A stretch of DNA of 64,000 nucleotides from Gymnogyps californianus. Taxonomy: Eukaryota > Chordata > Aves > Accipitriformes > Cathartidae. The notes below the pieces were generated by a model. That model saw only the letters and a program-made list of their open reading frames with translations, did no database searches and was not told the DNA's origin. The position numbers were made by a program, and so were the translations under genes. Below are positions 1 through 11,349 of the stretch, piece after piece; position 1 is the first letter of the stretch; every line of letters starts with the position of its first letter. The DNA is taken from contig NC_059481.1 in the NCBI RefSeq assembly GCF_018139145.2, positions 16,418,368 through 16,482,367 of the forward strand. Reading direction: 5' to 3'.

Positions 1-1211
1 CGGAGACCCGATTTTATGCAAACACAAATGAAGCTAAAAGTTCGTTCCCCACAACAATAATATAGGAAGAATGCTTTTCCATACTAACTGGCAGAGCAGA
101 GGTAAAGGAGCAGCAGGACGGGATGACTTCCATCACTTTCCACCAACCATAGCAGTAATAGTTGCGTATCAGAACTGGGATGTGCTGGTAAGATTGCACA
201 TGGCACCCAAACCAGGAAAATCAATCACTACTGGAGACAACACTATTTAAAAACAAATTACCGTAAGGTCAAAAGACAGGAAGATGAGGAAGTGCAAGTC
301 TATATCAAGATGCACTGATTGAACTGCGCATTGCTAAAGGAAAGCTTGAATAAAACTTACTCATGCTACAGCTAAACCTAGGGAGTATTACAGGTCACTC
401 CTTTCTTGCAAACTCACTCCTCCTCACAAAAAGTCCATTGAAGATCAGAAGGAAGGGAATTAGAATGAGCTTTCATTGATGAGCTGTTAGGCACAAATAG
501 ATTAATGAAAGCTGTGTACAACGCATCAGCAGCGACCAGGCTTGGCAGGGCTGTTATCACCGAGTATTAGTTTATAGCAGTATAGATGAAGGCGAGAGAC
601 CACTCCGGGCAGAGCTGCCAAGTGAATCATAACAGATCAGGAGCAGAGGGCTTCCCTTCAGAAGGCTGAGCTGGGAACATGGTACTGGGAATTCTTTTTC
701 TTATCAATTCATCTAATCTCTTCTCCCTAACTCCCTTTTCTATTCTAGGCTTTGTTTCTCTGGAGCCACTTGCAACATTCCTTTGTTGTGACTGAAGGAT
801 GGAAACAAAAGAAGTGGCAAAGCATTTTGCTGTATTAAAAGCACAAAGAAGAAATGTTTTGCTCACTGAAGGTGTACTCTGCATTCTTAACTGTCCTGAT
901 CCAAAGCACAGTAAAGTCTTTGATTGCCTTGGGTCACATCCACAGTACAAGCTGATATTTCATCAGTCTGGTGTGGATTATACAGGACTGAATTATCACA
1001 GCATAAACTCTGGATTGGATTTTGTACAATCTACGGACTTGATATCTCCTTTCATTTTCCCATCTGCATTTTAGCATGGGCTGCTAGTAGGTGTCTTTCA
1101 ATGGGGTTTGAGGAAATGCATTTCCAGCTTTCACACTCTGATAGGAAGAGGCTTAGACTCCAAAATAGAAAGGAGGACAGCTTACAGCCATAGAGTATGC
1201 CTTCTCTTCTC

Positions 1212-1230
1212 TTTTTTTTTTTTTTTTTTT
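1212..1230. repeat. Poly-T run (19)
   Basis: A homopolymer following a TCTTCTCT stretch. No retroposed gene was recognised beside it on either strand. Confidence 0.8.
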
Positions 1231-3946
1231 CCCCACCCTCTGGTGAGATAGCTTTCCCTAGTTAGTTATCCTACTACTAAATCAAAGTGGAACCTAAGAA
1301 AGGTAAGATAGATAGGATGAAATTGCTCTCAATGACTGTAAAGAAAGCTTTTGATAACTGACATGGCCAGATTCCTAAATTTTAGATCATTAATAAAGTT
1401 GATGAATCCCATTTGGTGGGCCTGAAGGACTTTGGTATAATTTTTCTTTGTGTGTATGTGTGTTTCCCCCCACCATCAACTCCAACATTAAGTGGAATAA
1501 ACTTTACCTTGACAAGCTACAGGTAGGTAAAAATAAAGTGTGCCTTGTTTTTTCTAGAAATCAATTAGCTCGGGTGCTATAAAATCTCTGTCATGTTGGA
1601 TTCAAAGGCAGACTCCGCTAACACTTTATGCACAGCAGAAATATGCACTGTTGCTGCTGGGAGATTTATTCACATCACAACCAAAGTACTTCACATGTCC
1701 AAGAAGAGTAAGTCCTTTGGCTTTTACCTCTTGTGGCATCCTCAATGCATTAGCTTTTCCATCCACAGACCAGCGTATATTAGGGATTAATATGTCTCAG
1801 CAACTCAAAACACACAGATTGTCAGTCTCAGTAATCAGCCTGAAGAATTTTGAGGACAGTTGTTATTTACAGAAAGTGATAAGAGACCCAGCAGAACACT
1901 TAACTCTAAATAAACAATGTGGAAACTTCACTACCCAGAATGTCCTAAGTGGCAAACAGGCAGCTCAGACGTTCCCGAGTACGGTTTGATTGCATTCATG
2001 CTGAGAGGTAGCAAAAGCAGAAGACAGGAAAGGGTAAGTCAGAAAGCAGGGGGCCTTTCTCACATGGATTCACTCTCATCTCAACTAGTGTTTAGCTCTG
2101 GTTTGTTAGTTCATTAAGAACGCATTACAAAAACCAGTCTCAACACACTGATCACCAGCTCCATTGTGCAGCAGCGTGGCATGTGTTACACCACACAGCT
2201 CAGTAATAGGGACCTTCTGGCATCTGGGCAGCAGCAGGTCTCCCTCCAAAGGCTATGCAGAGCCTGAAGGGAGCTGGCAGGGCCTTTTTGCAGCACAGAG
2301 TAACAGGTAACTGCAAAGTGAGTTCTCCTCTTTTCTCCTGTGTTTCCTTCACCAGAGTATCCGTACTTGGCAACATGAAAGGAGACATTTCACTTGCACA
2401 GCAAGCAAGCTTGTCGTAAAGTGCAATGAACAAGACAGGCAGTATAAATCTTGCTTTAACAACAACACTGCTGCATGGATCCTAAATTAACCCTGGGTCC
2501 AAGCTGCAGCCCAGCCTAAGAGGGAAGCATGTAGAGAAGCATCCCGTTACAATGGTGAGGAGACTGCAGCCAAACCCCATCTCTTTAGAAACACGCAGTA
2601 ACTTACCTCCATCCCACCCTGCCACTGCAAACTTGAATAAAGAGGGTGAGTTGGGGGTCCTGAAAAGTGCAGCATGGAGGACAGTTTTAGCACTTGACTT
2701 TACTTAAATCTGCTTGTGGTTTCTGCTCACCCTCATGCTGGAAAAAACACTCTCCAACAAGCTGCTGCTATTCACACGAGGACTTGCAATCGAGCTCTAA
2801 ATATAGCACGGTGGCACAACAGAGAGGGCTCCCACACTTATGTTAACACCATGAACCAGAGCTTAGCAATGTGAATGGGCTGATAATAGCTTCTATCGTT
2901 GGGCACTTTGTGGTTAGATGTTGCCAGCTGCTGAATTCCTTCCAGCAGCTTTTTTGATATACCATTATAACCAGGCAAATACTGGGCTAAAATAAAACCT
3001 GACAGAGTTCAGAAAGAGCGTGCTCCTCAAGACCAACCCTTGCTGATCTTTGAACTCGGTTGTTATCTTGAAGGAGACTCTCTTCTGAACTGTGGTATGA
3101 ATCTAATTAATAAGTTAATTCCCTGCTAATCTATTCTCTTCTTTGTGTCTGTTTCATGATTAATTTAGTTCCACTGAATTTCCTTTACTGACTGCAGAGT
3201 AGAAACACATTTCCTATTCTATTAATCTCCACTTCTGACCCATCAGCAGGGACTAAACAAGGGCATATGCCTCCATGCCTTTATTTTCTGAATCATTACA
3301 GAGCTCAGGCAAATTCTAGAAAAGCAAGGTGCAAACAAGTAGGGAAATTCTCCAGGCATACTTGTGCCACTGCTATAGAGGAGATGGAGGTAGGCTGGAC
3401 ACCCAGAAGGTGTAAAGGCTGTGAAGTAGTTGAAAACTCTGCCTGATTACATCAGCCCCAGATCTAGCTGAGAGGCCAATCTAGCAAGGCTGCAAACTGT
3501 ACAGGAACATCACTCAGTGGGCAAAGGATCAGAGAAAAGCCCAGGCCCAAACTCTGAGAAGATAAATCTCTGTTGAGGGAGACACGGCAGGGATCTGGGT
3601 TTCACTACTCCTGAAGCTCCGAGGCTCCCTGATATACTTCCAATATTATTTTCCTGGTGTGAAAGGGAAGGTCTTGTTTGGAGGATAGACAGACTTCATT
3701 ATCTCCCTCCACTCTTGTTAAAAGAAAGGAAATTTGGCCTGTTTCCCTTCAACCTATTCAGGTAATAATTACTAGTTTGGCATTTTAAAAAAATCTTAGA
3801 ATGGAGTCCCCATCATAAAAAAACCCCATTATTTCAAATTAAAAAAAAAAATAAAAAAACTGAAAACTGCAGGGATGGGAAAGGTTACATTCCTGGGATC
3901 ACAGGCCTACCCTCACAGCTCTCATATTCCCTTCAGCGAAACATTT

Positions 3947-3970
3947 AAAAAAAAAAAAAAAAAAAAAAAA
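3947..3970. repeat. Poly-A run (24)
   Basis: The longest homopolymer in the window, about 100 bases after another A-rich stretch (3841-3860). It could be the tail of an old retroposed sequence, but nothing before it is recognisable. Confidence 0.8.
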
Positions 3971-6900
3971 GAAGCAGCAAAACCAAACCAACCCCCTCCC
4001 CAAAAATTAAAACAAAACTTACTGGGGCTTTCTGTGTAACATCCATGGTAGAACAGTGCTGCTAGCAATTAGCATCACAAACCTTCTTTCTGATGCCACA
4101 GTGTGTCAAGGACATTTTTAATGATGGATCAAGGGCACTGCTGTTTGTGAGGTGTTGTCTTTAAGCTGTGTTAACAGCAGCCTTCTTAGCACGCAAATCC
4201 AGCATCCCACAAGGGATGCAGTAAAGGCAGGAAAGCACCACAAGGCAGGAGAGCTCTCCATGCAAACAGGTATGCTGTTTTCATGGCTGTTCCTGTCATA
4301 CCTGCAGGGAAAATCATCTCTGAAGTTTCACTAAACATCTTCCTATTGCTTCTTTCCCAATAGCTAGTTACCTAGAGTCCCTCTGTAAGTGGATGGAAAT
4401 ACCAGAAATGAGACATGACAAAAAATACTCTGAAAAGGGCAGAGACCTCAAGTGATCCTATCGGTTATCCCTTCTCAGATAAATTCCAGCTCCTATGCCA
4501 GAGTATTCCATTTCTGAGAAATTTAAGGAATTAGTAGATGTTGCATTACAGAAGAGCCTTACAGACATCTGACACCGGTGAGGATAAACTCCTGATGGAC
4601 CATGGCCACCAGAGGGACCTGAGCTGGCAAAGAGAACAAAGATCAAAAGTTATGCAGGGACACAGCATACACTGCTCCCTACTTCGCTATATCACCAGGT
4701 GCTGGGTCATGCATGACTAGATTTCCCAAATAGACTAGTATACAGCCAGCACCAGCAGCACTGTGGGCTTAGCCTTCAGGCCTTGCTCTCCAGGGACTTT
4801 CTCTGCTCAGAGATGAGTCTTTGATCCTGAACAGCACATTTGCACAATAAGAATTTGGGTATGATTTTTAAAAGCGAGAGAGAAAAGTGAACAAAAGCCG
4901 TGCTTCTGCATCTCACGTCTCCAATCTGTTCCTCCTTGAAAGGGGCAAAGACACCTCAGAGACACTGTCGAAGTGCCTAAACCAATTTTTCAGTCTAATC
5001 CATTATTTATATTTCCACCCAACCCTTTTTTTAATCCTGAGCTCCTGAAACTAAGGCATCAGGTTCTTTGTGGCATTGAGAATCACTTCCACAAGCTGCA
5101 GGGGAAGGCAAGGAGAGGGCTTAAGTCTTGGCCTGTCCTTACCCTTCCATATCCACCTCTTCACAGGGACTCTCCATCTTTTGCTCCCTGTTCTGTACCA
5201 CACACAAACTGCAGCATCACATCCTCATCCATTTTTTTTGTCTCTTTTCTACTTGGTCCTTTCTGGGCTATTTTGGTAAGAATAAGCACTGTCTTCAGGC
5301 CAGACACTTAACACTGAAATCTAAAAGGTCTAAAAAAAATAACATTATTTCTTATGGGCATGCACTTTCACATGAGAGACTCTGGTTTCCTTCACCAACC
5401 CCATTTGTGGCCAGTAATCTTCCAGGATAATTGCTTAAAGATAAAATGGTTTCTCCACTACAGTTCATCAAACCATGTGAGGATAGAGCTGATTAATCCA
5501 GGAACCTACCATTCTTCTTGAAAATACTAAACCTCAATGGCAAGGCACATGGACAACACTGAAAATATTACAAAACTGTTGCTTTAACAAATGCTACACT
5601 TCCCCTAGCAAAACCATCTTGAATTCTTGTCTTCCTGTATCTTAAAAGATACCACCTAAATAAGCAGGGTTCTGAAGTAGGTCGTAGTTAGAGGCATAAG
5701 AAGACTAAAAAAATTGAGCATCTTTCATGACCAGATGCACGAGAAGGGAGGTGATAGTTGTTTACAAAATAACTGGCAATTTGGGCACTCCCAATTATTA
5801 TCTCTTACAGCAGAGGACAAAGGTGCATTTGCAAAGGTGAAAGACCAGCTGACGAAAGGAAATACTTTCTCTTTCTGCACAACACACAGCTAATCTATAA
5901 AGCTCATGAGATAGCAGGGTGCAGCCAGGAGCAATGTAAGATTCAAAAAGCGTTAGGCACTTACATAGAAAATGAGAGCACTGGAACATTTCATTAGATA
6001 GGATTATTGTTGTTATAATTATTCGGAAAGGCTACAAATTCTCATATTTCCAGATATAAATAAATCACTGTCTGAAGATAGAAAGGCATTCCCCCAGAGG
6101 GTAGAGGTATTCTGTAATTGTCCACTATGGCAATTTCTTGCATCCCTCTTTGAAATCTCCAATGCTGAGCACTGTCTGAAAGGACATTTGACTGTATTAA
6201 TGTACTACAGTGGATCCTCTCTTCTTATGATTCACTTATTCATAGGTGACAATACAAGTTGTGCGCTAGAACAAAAAAATAAGTATTAATACTAGGGAAA
6301 GCCTGATAAGATAAATCCAGGTAGCACTACTTTACCCAAATTCTTGGCTGCCCCCTGCAGTTCAATGGAAGATGAAACTCTGCTTTATTATTTGAAATGG
6401 GTGTTTGCTTTCTCTTTAAATTGCATTGGACTTTTATCTTTTAATGAGATGCTGGTACTTTTTGGAGGATGCTATAAAATGACATCTTCAGAAACAATTC
6501 TGAAGCACAGAGCTTGATGTAAAAACTTGTTGGGTAGACTAGACAGAACAAACAGATTAGACAGAGCAATAGATAGAGAACAGATGCTTTCTCTTCTTCC
6601 CCTTATTCTTAATTTCTGATGATACTGGCCTGATAGCAGAATCTTTTTCTGGCATTCAGCTGCTTCTATTGCTTATTCTGCCTTCCAAGTCCAAATCCTC
6701 AAACTCTAACTCATGTTAAAATAGGGATTTAAGGTAAGTAACTGTTAACACTTAAAAGGAAGCCATTATAGTTTAAGTGGTGAATAATGTGCCATAGATA
6801 AAGCTGCTGATTATGTATTTTTAGATGGTTAGGGATATATTTGAAAGTCTAACCATAAAGCATGCTACTGTTACTTTAAAAATGAAATTCTACCTTCCAG

Positions 6901-9033
6901 AAATTAACTTTTCCTCCATTTAAAAACCACAAGTTTTAACAGGAACAAATGGAAGTAGGAATGGGAGATGGAGCAGGCAGGAATATAGAGAGAACATCCC
7001 CAAATATATGCAAAGGGAATGCTTTTTCTTCTTTCCTCTTACACTGTTCTGAGTCTGCCTCTCCCTCCTGCTCTGACAGCAGCCCTTGCCCTGGCACGTT
7101 GGCTTCGCTCAGCACTCATGGTCCGGACAGTAGCTGCCTGAACCCTCAGCATCTACCCACAGACATGAGGGCAGAAGGAAGCCATAACCTTTCCTTGGGA
7201 AAGGAAAGTTCACAAGAAACAGGGGTGGGTTTTTTGTTTGTTTGGCCATTGTATCCCAATCCAATTTTTTCAGAGTTACAATTCTCCATAGAGTTCTGCC
7301 AATGCATGTCAGCATCCTTTCTCACTTCTCTACCAACACCCCCACACCCATGTGCACGCTGAGTCCTTCCAGCACATCACAGGTCCATCTGCACTGTTCC
7401 AGGCCAGAATCAGTCCCACACCTCTCTCATTGCACTGTGACAGCGATGAGAAAGTGGCAGTGCTCTGTCCTGGACTTCTCCCAGAGAAGATCCCTTATCT
7501 AGGCTGCATTACTAAGTGCTACAGACTGGCCAGGGTCAAAAAGGGATGGGTCTTCATCTTGTACTTGAAAGTGAACTTTCCCCACATTCATGGGAATTGG
7601 ATCTGGGATTTTAAGCTTGAATACATTTCTGCTCTGCAGACAAAAAATAAAAAAAATAAAAGGCTAAGTATTAATTTTATGTGGATCTTCCCCCTCACAT
7701 CCTTCTAGTCTCAGCTCCAGCCTAATTCTCACAAGTTCTTTTTGCCAACATCATGTTTAACCTATACATCCTAATAAATTCATATGGTTTCTGAGAGGAT
7801 ACAATGAATTATCAGAGGCTACAGGGACTGGCTTTCACATTTCTACCTCTATGCATAAGCACTCATCCACACTGGTACCTGTGTGTGCTGGGCCCTGAAA
7901 CAACAACCTGCACATATTTATCTAATGTCTCACACAATACCTCTTACATGTCTCTACAGTATCTAGCGTGGCAGCAAGAGGCAGGGTCTGTGTGTGAGTC
8001 ACAGCCACAATACACTGAACAGCTCTGACAGAATATACAATACAGCTGAGATGTCAGTGGAGGTGGCTTTGGAGTACTTTAAAATGCTGTTCAAGTGCCA
8101 ACTTTCACCTCCAAATATGACATTTTGCTCGCCCACCCGCTTTCCTTCCAGGCTATGCACTCCTTTTACTGCAACTCAAAAGCTTTAATTATGAATTTCT
8201 CTGCCTTCTCTATCCCTTTAACCATTTAGTCTCTCATTTGTCTTGCTAAGATTTTTGATATGCTCCTAGATAGCCGTTGTACACTGTCACCACAGTACAA
8301 GAGGCCTGGTCAGATTCTCATTTGCAGGCTGGGCACCAGACCAAAAGGACTTGCAATACGCTATTTGCCTCGAAAGCAGAAATCTCTGCTCTTATGTTCC
8401 CTTTGCAGAGAAAGGATGCAGCGATGGGGACACAATGTACCTAGGAGCATTGTTATATCAAAACTATTTGGCTCTCCTTAGCTTTTATTGTCTGAATAAC
8501 TTACACAGGTACAAACTTCTGACTTGGTGAAAAATTGGATCCCACTGGTGGTTTTACAGGGGATTCAGCTCCTTCTCGCCCTGTATTTAGCCCATGACAG
8601 GAAATCTACTTTAGACAGTGGCAATGTATGCACTACTGTCACCACCACTGCTGTGCAGGACTGTGAGGCTCTAATGTTACTGATGGGTGGGGAGACATTC
8701 TGCTCTATACAGTCTCACAGACCACTGGCATTCATTTCGGTTTGCTTCTAAATTCTGTGATTGTCCTGGTTTCGGCTGGGATAGAGTTAATTTTCCTCCT
8801 AGTAGATGGTATACTGTTATGTTTTAGATTTTGTATGAGAATAATGTTGATAATACACTGATGTTTTTAGTTGTTGCTAAGTAGTGTTTATACTAAGTCA
8901 AGCATTTTTCAGCTTCTCATGCCCAGCCAGCAAGAAGGCTGGAGGGGCACAAGAAGTTGGGAGGGGACACAGCCAGGACAGCTGACCCCAACTGGCCAAG
9001 GGGATATTCCATACCATATGATGTCATGCCCAT

Positions 9034-9040
9034 TATATAA
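9034..9040 (+). promoter_or_regulatory. TATA box of the plus-strand LTR
   Basis: TATATAA lies in the first half of the LTR, about 180 bases before the ATTAAA signal, which is the usual U3-R-U5 order. The same element is kept in the inverted copy near 37037. Activity is unknown. Confidence 0.6.
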
Positions 9041-9215
9041 ACTGGGAGGAGTTAGCCAGGAGGGGCGGATCACTGCTCGGGAACTAACTGGGCATCGGTT
9101 GGCAAGTGGTGAGCAATTGCACTGTGCATCACTTGTTTTGTGTATTCTAATTCTTTTAGTATTATTATTGTCATTTTATTATTATTATTATCATTATTTT
9201 CTTCCTTTCTGTCCT

Positions 9216-9221
9216 ATTAAA
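9216..9221 (+). terminator. Polyadenylation-like signal ATTAAA in the plus-strand LTR
   Basis: ATTAAA follows the ATT-rich microsatellite, and a T-rich and G/T-rich stretch comes after it, as expected for the R/U5 region of an LTR. The inverted copy has GTTAAA at the matching place, so its signal appears lost. Confidence 0.5.
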
Positions 9222-9365
9222 CTGTCTTTAACTCAACCATGAGTTTTGGGTTTGGGTTTTTGGTTTTTTTTTTATTCTCTCCCCCATCCCACTGGGTGGG
9301 GGGAGTGAGCGAGCGGCTGCGAGGTGCTTAGTTGCCAGCTGGGGTTAAACCATGACAGTACTTTT

Positions 9366-9383
9366 TGGCGCCCGGTGTGGGAC
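9366..9383 (+). other. Retroviral primer-binding site, lysine-tRNA type
   Basis: An 18-base stretch starting TGGCGCCCGG lies 8 bases after the LTR end. It resembles the primer-binding site complementary to the 3' end of lysine tRNA (TGGCGCCCAACG...), with about three differences in the middle. A lysine-type primer fits a class II, ERVK-like element. The 8-base gap to the LTR is longer than the usual 2-3 bases. The tRNA match is from memory. Confidence 0.75.
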
Positions 9384-9760
9384 CTGACAGATTGAGATAA
9401 CGACACATCTGACTGGAATGCATTAGAACAAATTTGTTATAAACATTCACTATATTAGTTCAATAGTCGCTGGTCACAATGTTGATTTATCTGCTCTCAA
9501 AGTTGGTGTGCTTGTTCTTAAAGTTGCGTTCTGTAATACCTTACTTACAGTGTATGCTCCCTGTTGTGCTGTTTATCACCCGTGGGAACTGGGCTAGAGT
9601 TATCATGTTGTTGTACTTTGTGACACTGGCTTATGATACGATAGAATTGCTGGTCATGAAACTAATCCGGAATTTGTATTCAGCATTACTGTCATCTCCA
9701 TACTTCGGGAGCCATCTATCAGAAACTATTAATAATTACACTTTTTACCTTAAAAGGTCA
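9384..9760 (+). mobile_element. ERVK-like leader/internal fragment
   Basis: Sequence after the primer-binding site continues as an endogenous retroviral leader that I recognise in bird genomes, at least through about 9750. No gag, pol or env motif is seen, and no 3' LTR of the same orientation lies downstream, so the provirus is truncated. The exact point where it returns to host DNA is uncertain and could lie anywhere up to about 10030. An open frame begins at 9479. Confidence 0.6.
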
Positions 9761-10030
9761 TTAAAGTGCGACAGCAATGCTTGGACATCTGGGCCCCTGT
9801 GTTGGATCCAAGAGGTGAGAACTCCACATGGTGAAGCATTTGGTCCAGATAATCCAGATCAAAAAGTCTCTTGTTCCTGTGATCTGCTCCCTATGATTAA
9901 TTCTCCAACACATGGGAGAGCAAAGCCTGTTTTGACCCTCAGCCAGTCTAACTTTCACCTAGCTGAGCGTGTTCCTCAAGAGGCTCTGTTGGGGCCTGTG
10001 GACAGATTAATTAGAGGTCACCTCAAGTGA
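9479..10030 (+). other. Open frame of 183 codons in retroviral leader; not a recognised protein
   Basis: An ATG about 95 bases after the primer-binding site opens a frame of 183 codons. The first 60 or so residues are very hydrophobic, with two likely membrane-spanning stretches (about residues 2-35 and 41-60) rich in leucine, valine and isoleucine. From about residue 95 the composition becomes ordinary and polar, which may mark the passage from retroviral into host sequence. It is not gag-like: no matrix, capsid or zinc-knuckle motif is seen. Retroviral leaders are usually non-coding, so this may be chance. It is listed because it is the second longest open frame in the window and begins inside the element. 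Confidence 0.3.
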
Positions 10031-11330
10031 CAATTGCAATAAAGAGAACAGCTCATCAGAGGCAAAATACACTACTTCCACAAAAACGTGCTTTCTTCTA
10101 AAGGGTTGGAAGTGCATTTCACCTGACTACCATCCTACTCACTCATTCCATTGCTTCTCCTGCCTGGAGGAAGGCACTGTAGCATGTATCGGTATGAAAG
10201 ATCTGTTTGTTCTCTGGTTTTCACAAGTCTCAAGTTCATTTGGGACTCTGTGAACACCATTTGGAAAAGTTCCACAAGGAAACACTAAATCACCAAGATG
10301 CTTGAAATAGCCTTATCATTTATCCATGGTTCCCACCAGCCCGAAGACACGAGGACTCCCACCACAGTTATGCCTTGTTCATCCATATCCTCTTAATAAT
10401 GTCAAACAGCTGAAAACAAAGGACAGAGATCATCAAGTAGAGTTGCACTGACAAAGTTGTCTCCTCCTGCTATTGTGCCAGAGCCCCAAACCTAATGCAA
10501 CTGGTGTTTCAGCTACTGCTGCAGTATACATATAGTCTATATAAGGCTATATGTAGTCCTCTGAACCTGCCTCTTCAGCACTAGACCTGTGACATGTTCA
10601 GTCTGGAATCCCACCTCTGCCTGCATTCAAGGTGACCAATAGTCTAAACAGACTGATCCGCCCATCATCCTTTGTACCCTCTTAGAAAAAAACCATCTAT
10701 TCTGTTCCAGTGCCAGCACTATCCTGGTCTATATAAAGGCCACCTCAGAGCAAAGTGTACGTCCCTCATAACGCATTCCTTTGGGGGACACTTCATAGAT
10801 GGGAATCACTTCTGAACCCCTGATAGCAATCAGCTTTATTTTTCTATCCCAGCATGTGAAGGGCCCCAGTGGCTTTCATATTTCAAGTTAGATATTAAGG
10901 GAAAAGGACTGCAGCACAGAAATACAGATGCTCCTAATCAATACGAAAATGTCTAATACCAGACAGTACTATAGCAATATGCCTCACAGAAAGGGCAATG
11001 CAGAGCCAATTTGTTCTGCTGGATATATACAAGTTCATTATCGGTAGTCCAGTCAGATCTGTACGTGTACAGTAATTTGAATAACCTCAGACAGATATAA
11101 TAGCAAGCAGTGCTTTTGTGCATGTTTGAAGTTCCTTCTATGATCTCTTTCTCTTCCATTTGCTCTTTTCCTCTCCTTCCTTTCTGCTGCTATTTAAATT
11201 GCTATTATTAGCTATTAAATGATAAATTAATTACCTCTGAAATAAGCATGAATAATTGTACCCAGCCTGGCATAGCTGGAGCTGGCATTTGATAACAACA
11301 ACAGAAGCTGTGCAGCTCCCAAGGTATTTC

Positions 11331-11349
11331 ATAATAATAATAATAATAA
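11331..11349. repeat. ATA microsatellite
   Basis: Six ATA units with one extra base. It is an ordinary simple repeat, just after an AT-rich block at 11195-11265. Confidence 0.7.

Larger units (their letters stand above)
1..8761. other. Gene-free stretch, presumed intron or intergenic
   Basis: Nothing coding is supported here. Open frames are short, overlap on both strands and lack family motifs. Apart from the two homopolymers listed, I see no recognisable repeat. An AT-rich, homeobox-site-like block (TAATTAATAAGTTAATT) is at about 3104-3122. Confidence 0.65.
8762..9357 (+). mobile_element. ERVK-like LTR, plus orientation (5' LTR position)
   Basis: This is a long terminal repeat of about 596 bases, beginning TGTCCTGGTTTC and ending AACCATGACA, so it has the TG...CA termini of retroviral LTRs. 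It contains a TATA box (TATATAA, 9034-9040), a polyadenylation-like ATTAAA at 9216-9221, an ATT-rich microsatellite at about 9160-9195 and a G-rich block near its end. A second copy lies inverted at 36722-37314, which fixes both ends. A primer-binding-site-like sequence follows, so this is a 5' LTR with leader rather than a solo LTR. I recognise the family as one widespread in bird genomes, of class II (ERVK) type, but cannot name the subfamily without a library search. Confidence 0.88.

Noticed and set aside
8871..9242. Open frames of up to 123 codons across the plus-strand LTR, mirrored at 36826-37205
   Set aside because: They lie in U3/R of the LTR and are shadows of repeat sequence; the two copies break them at different places.
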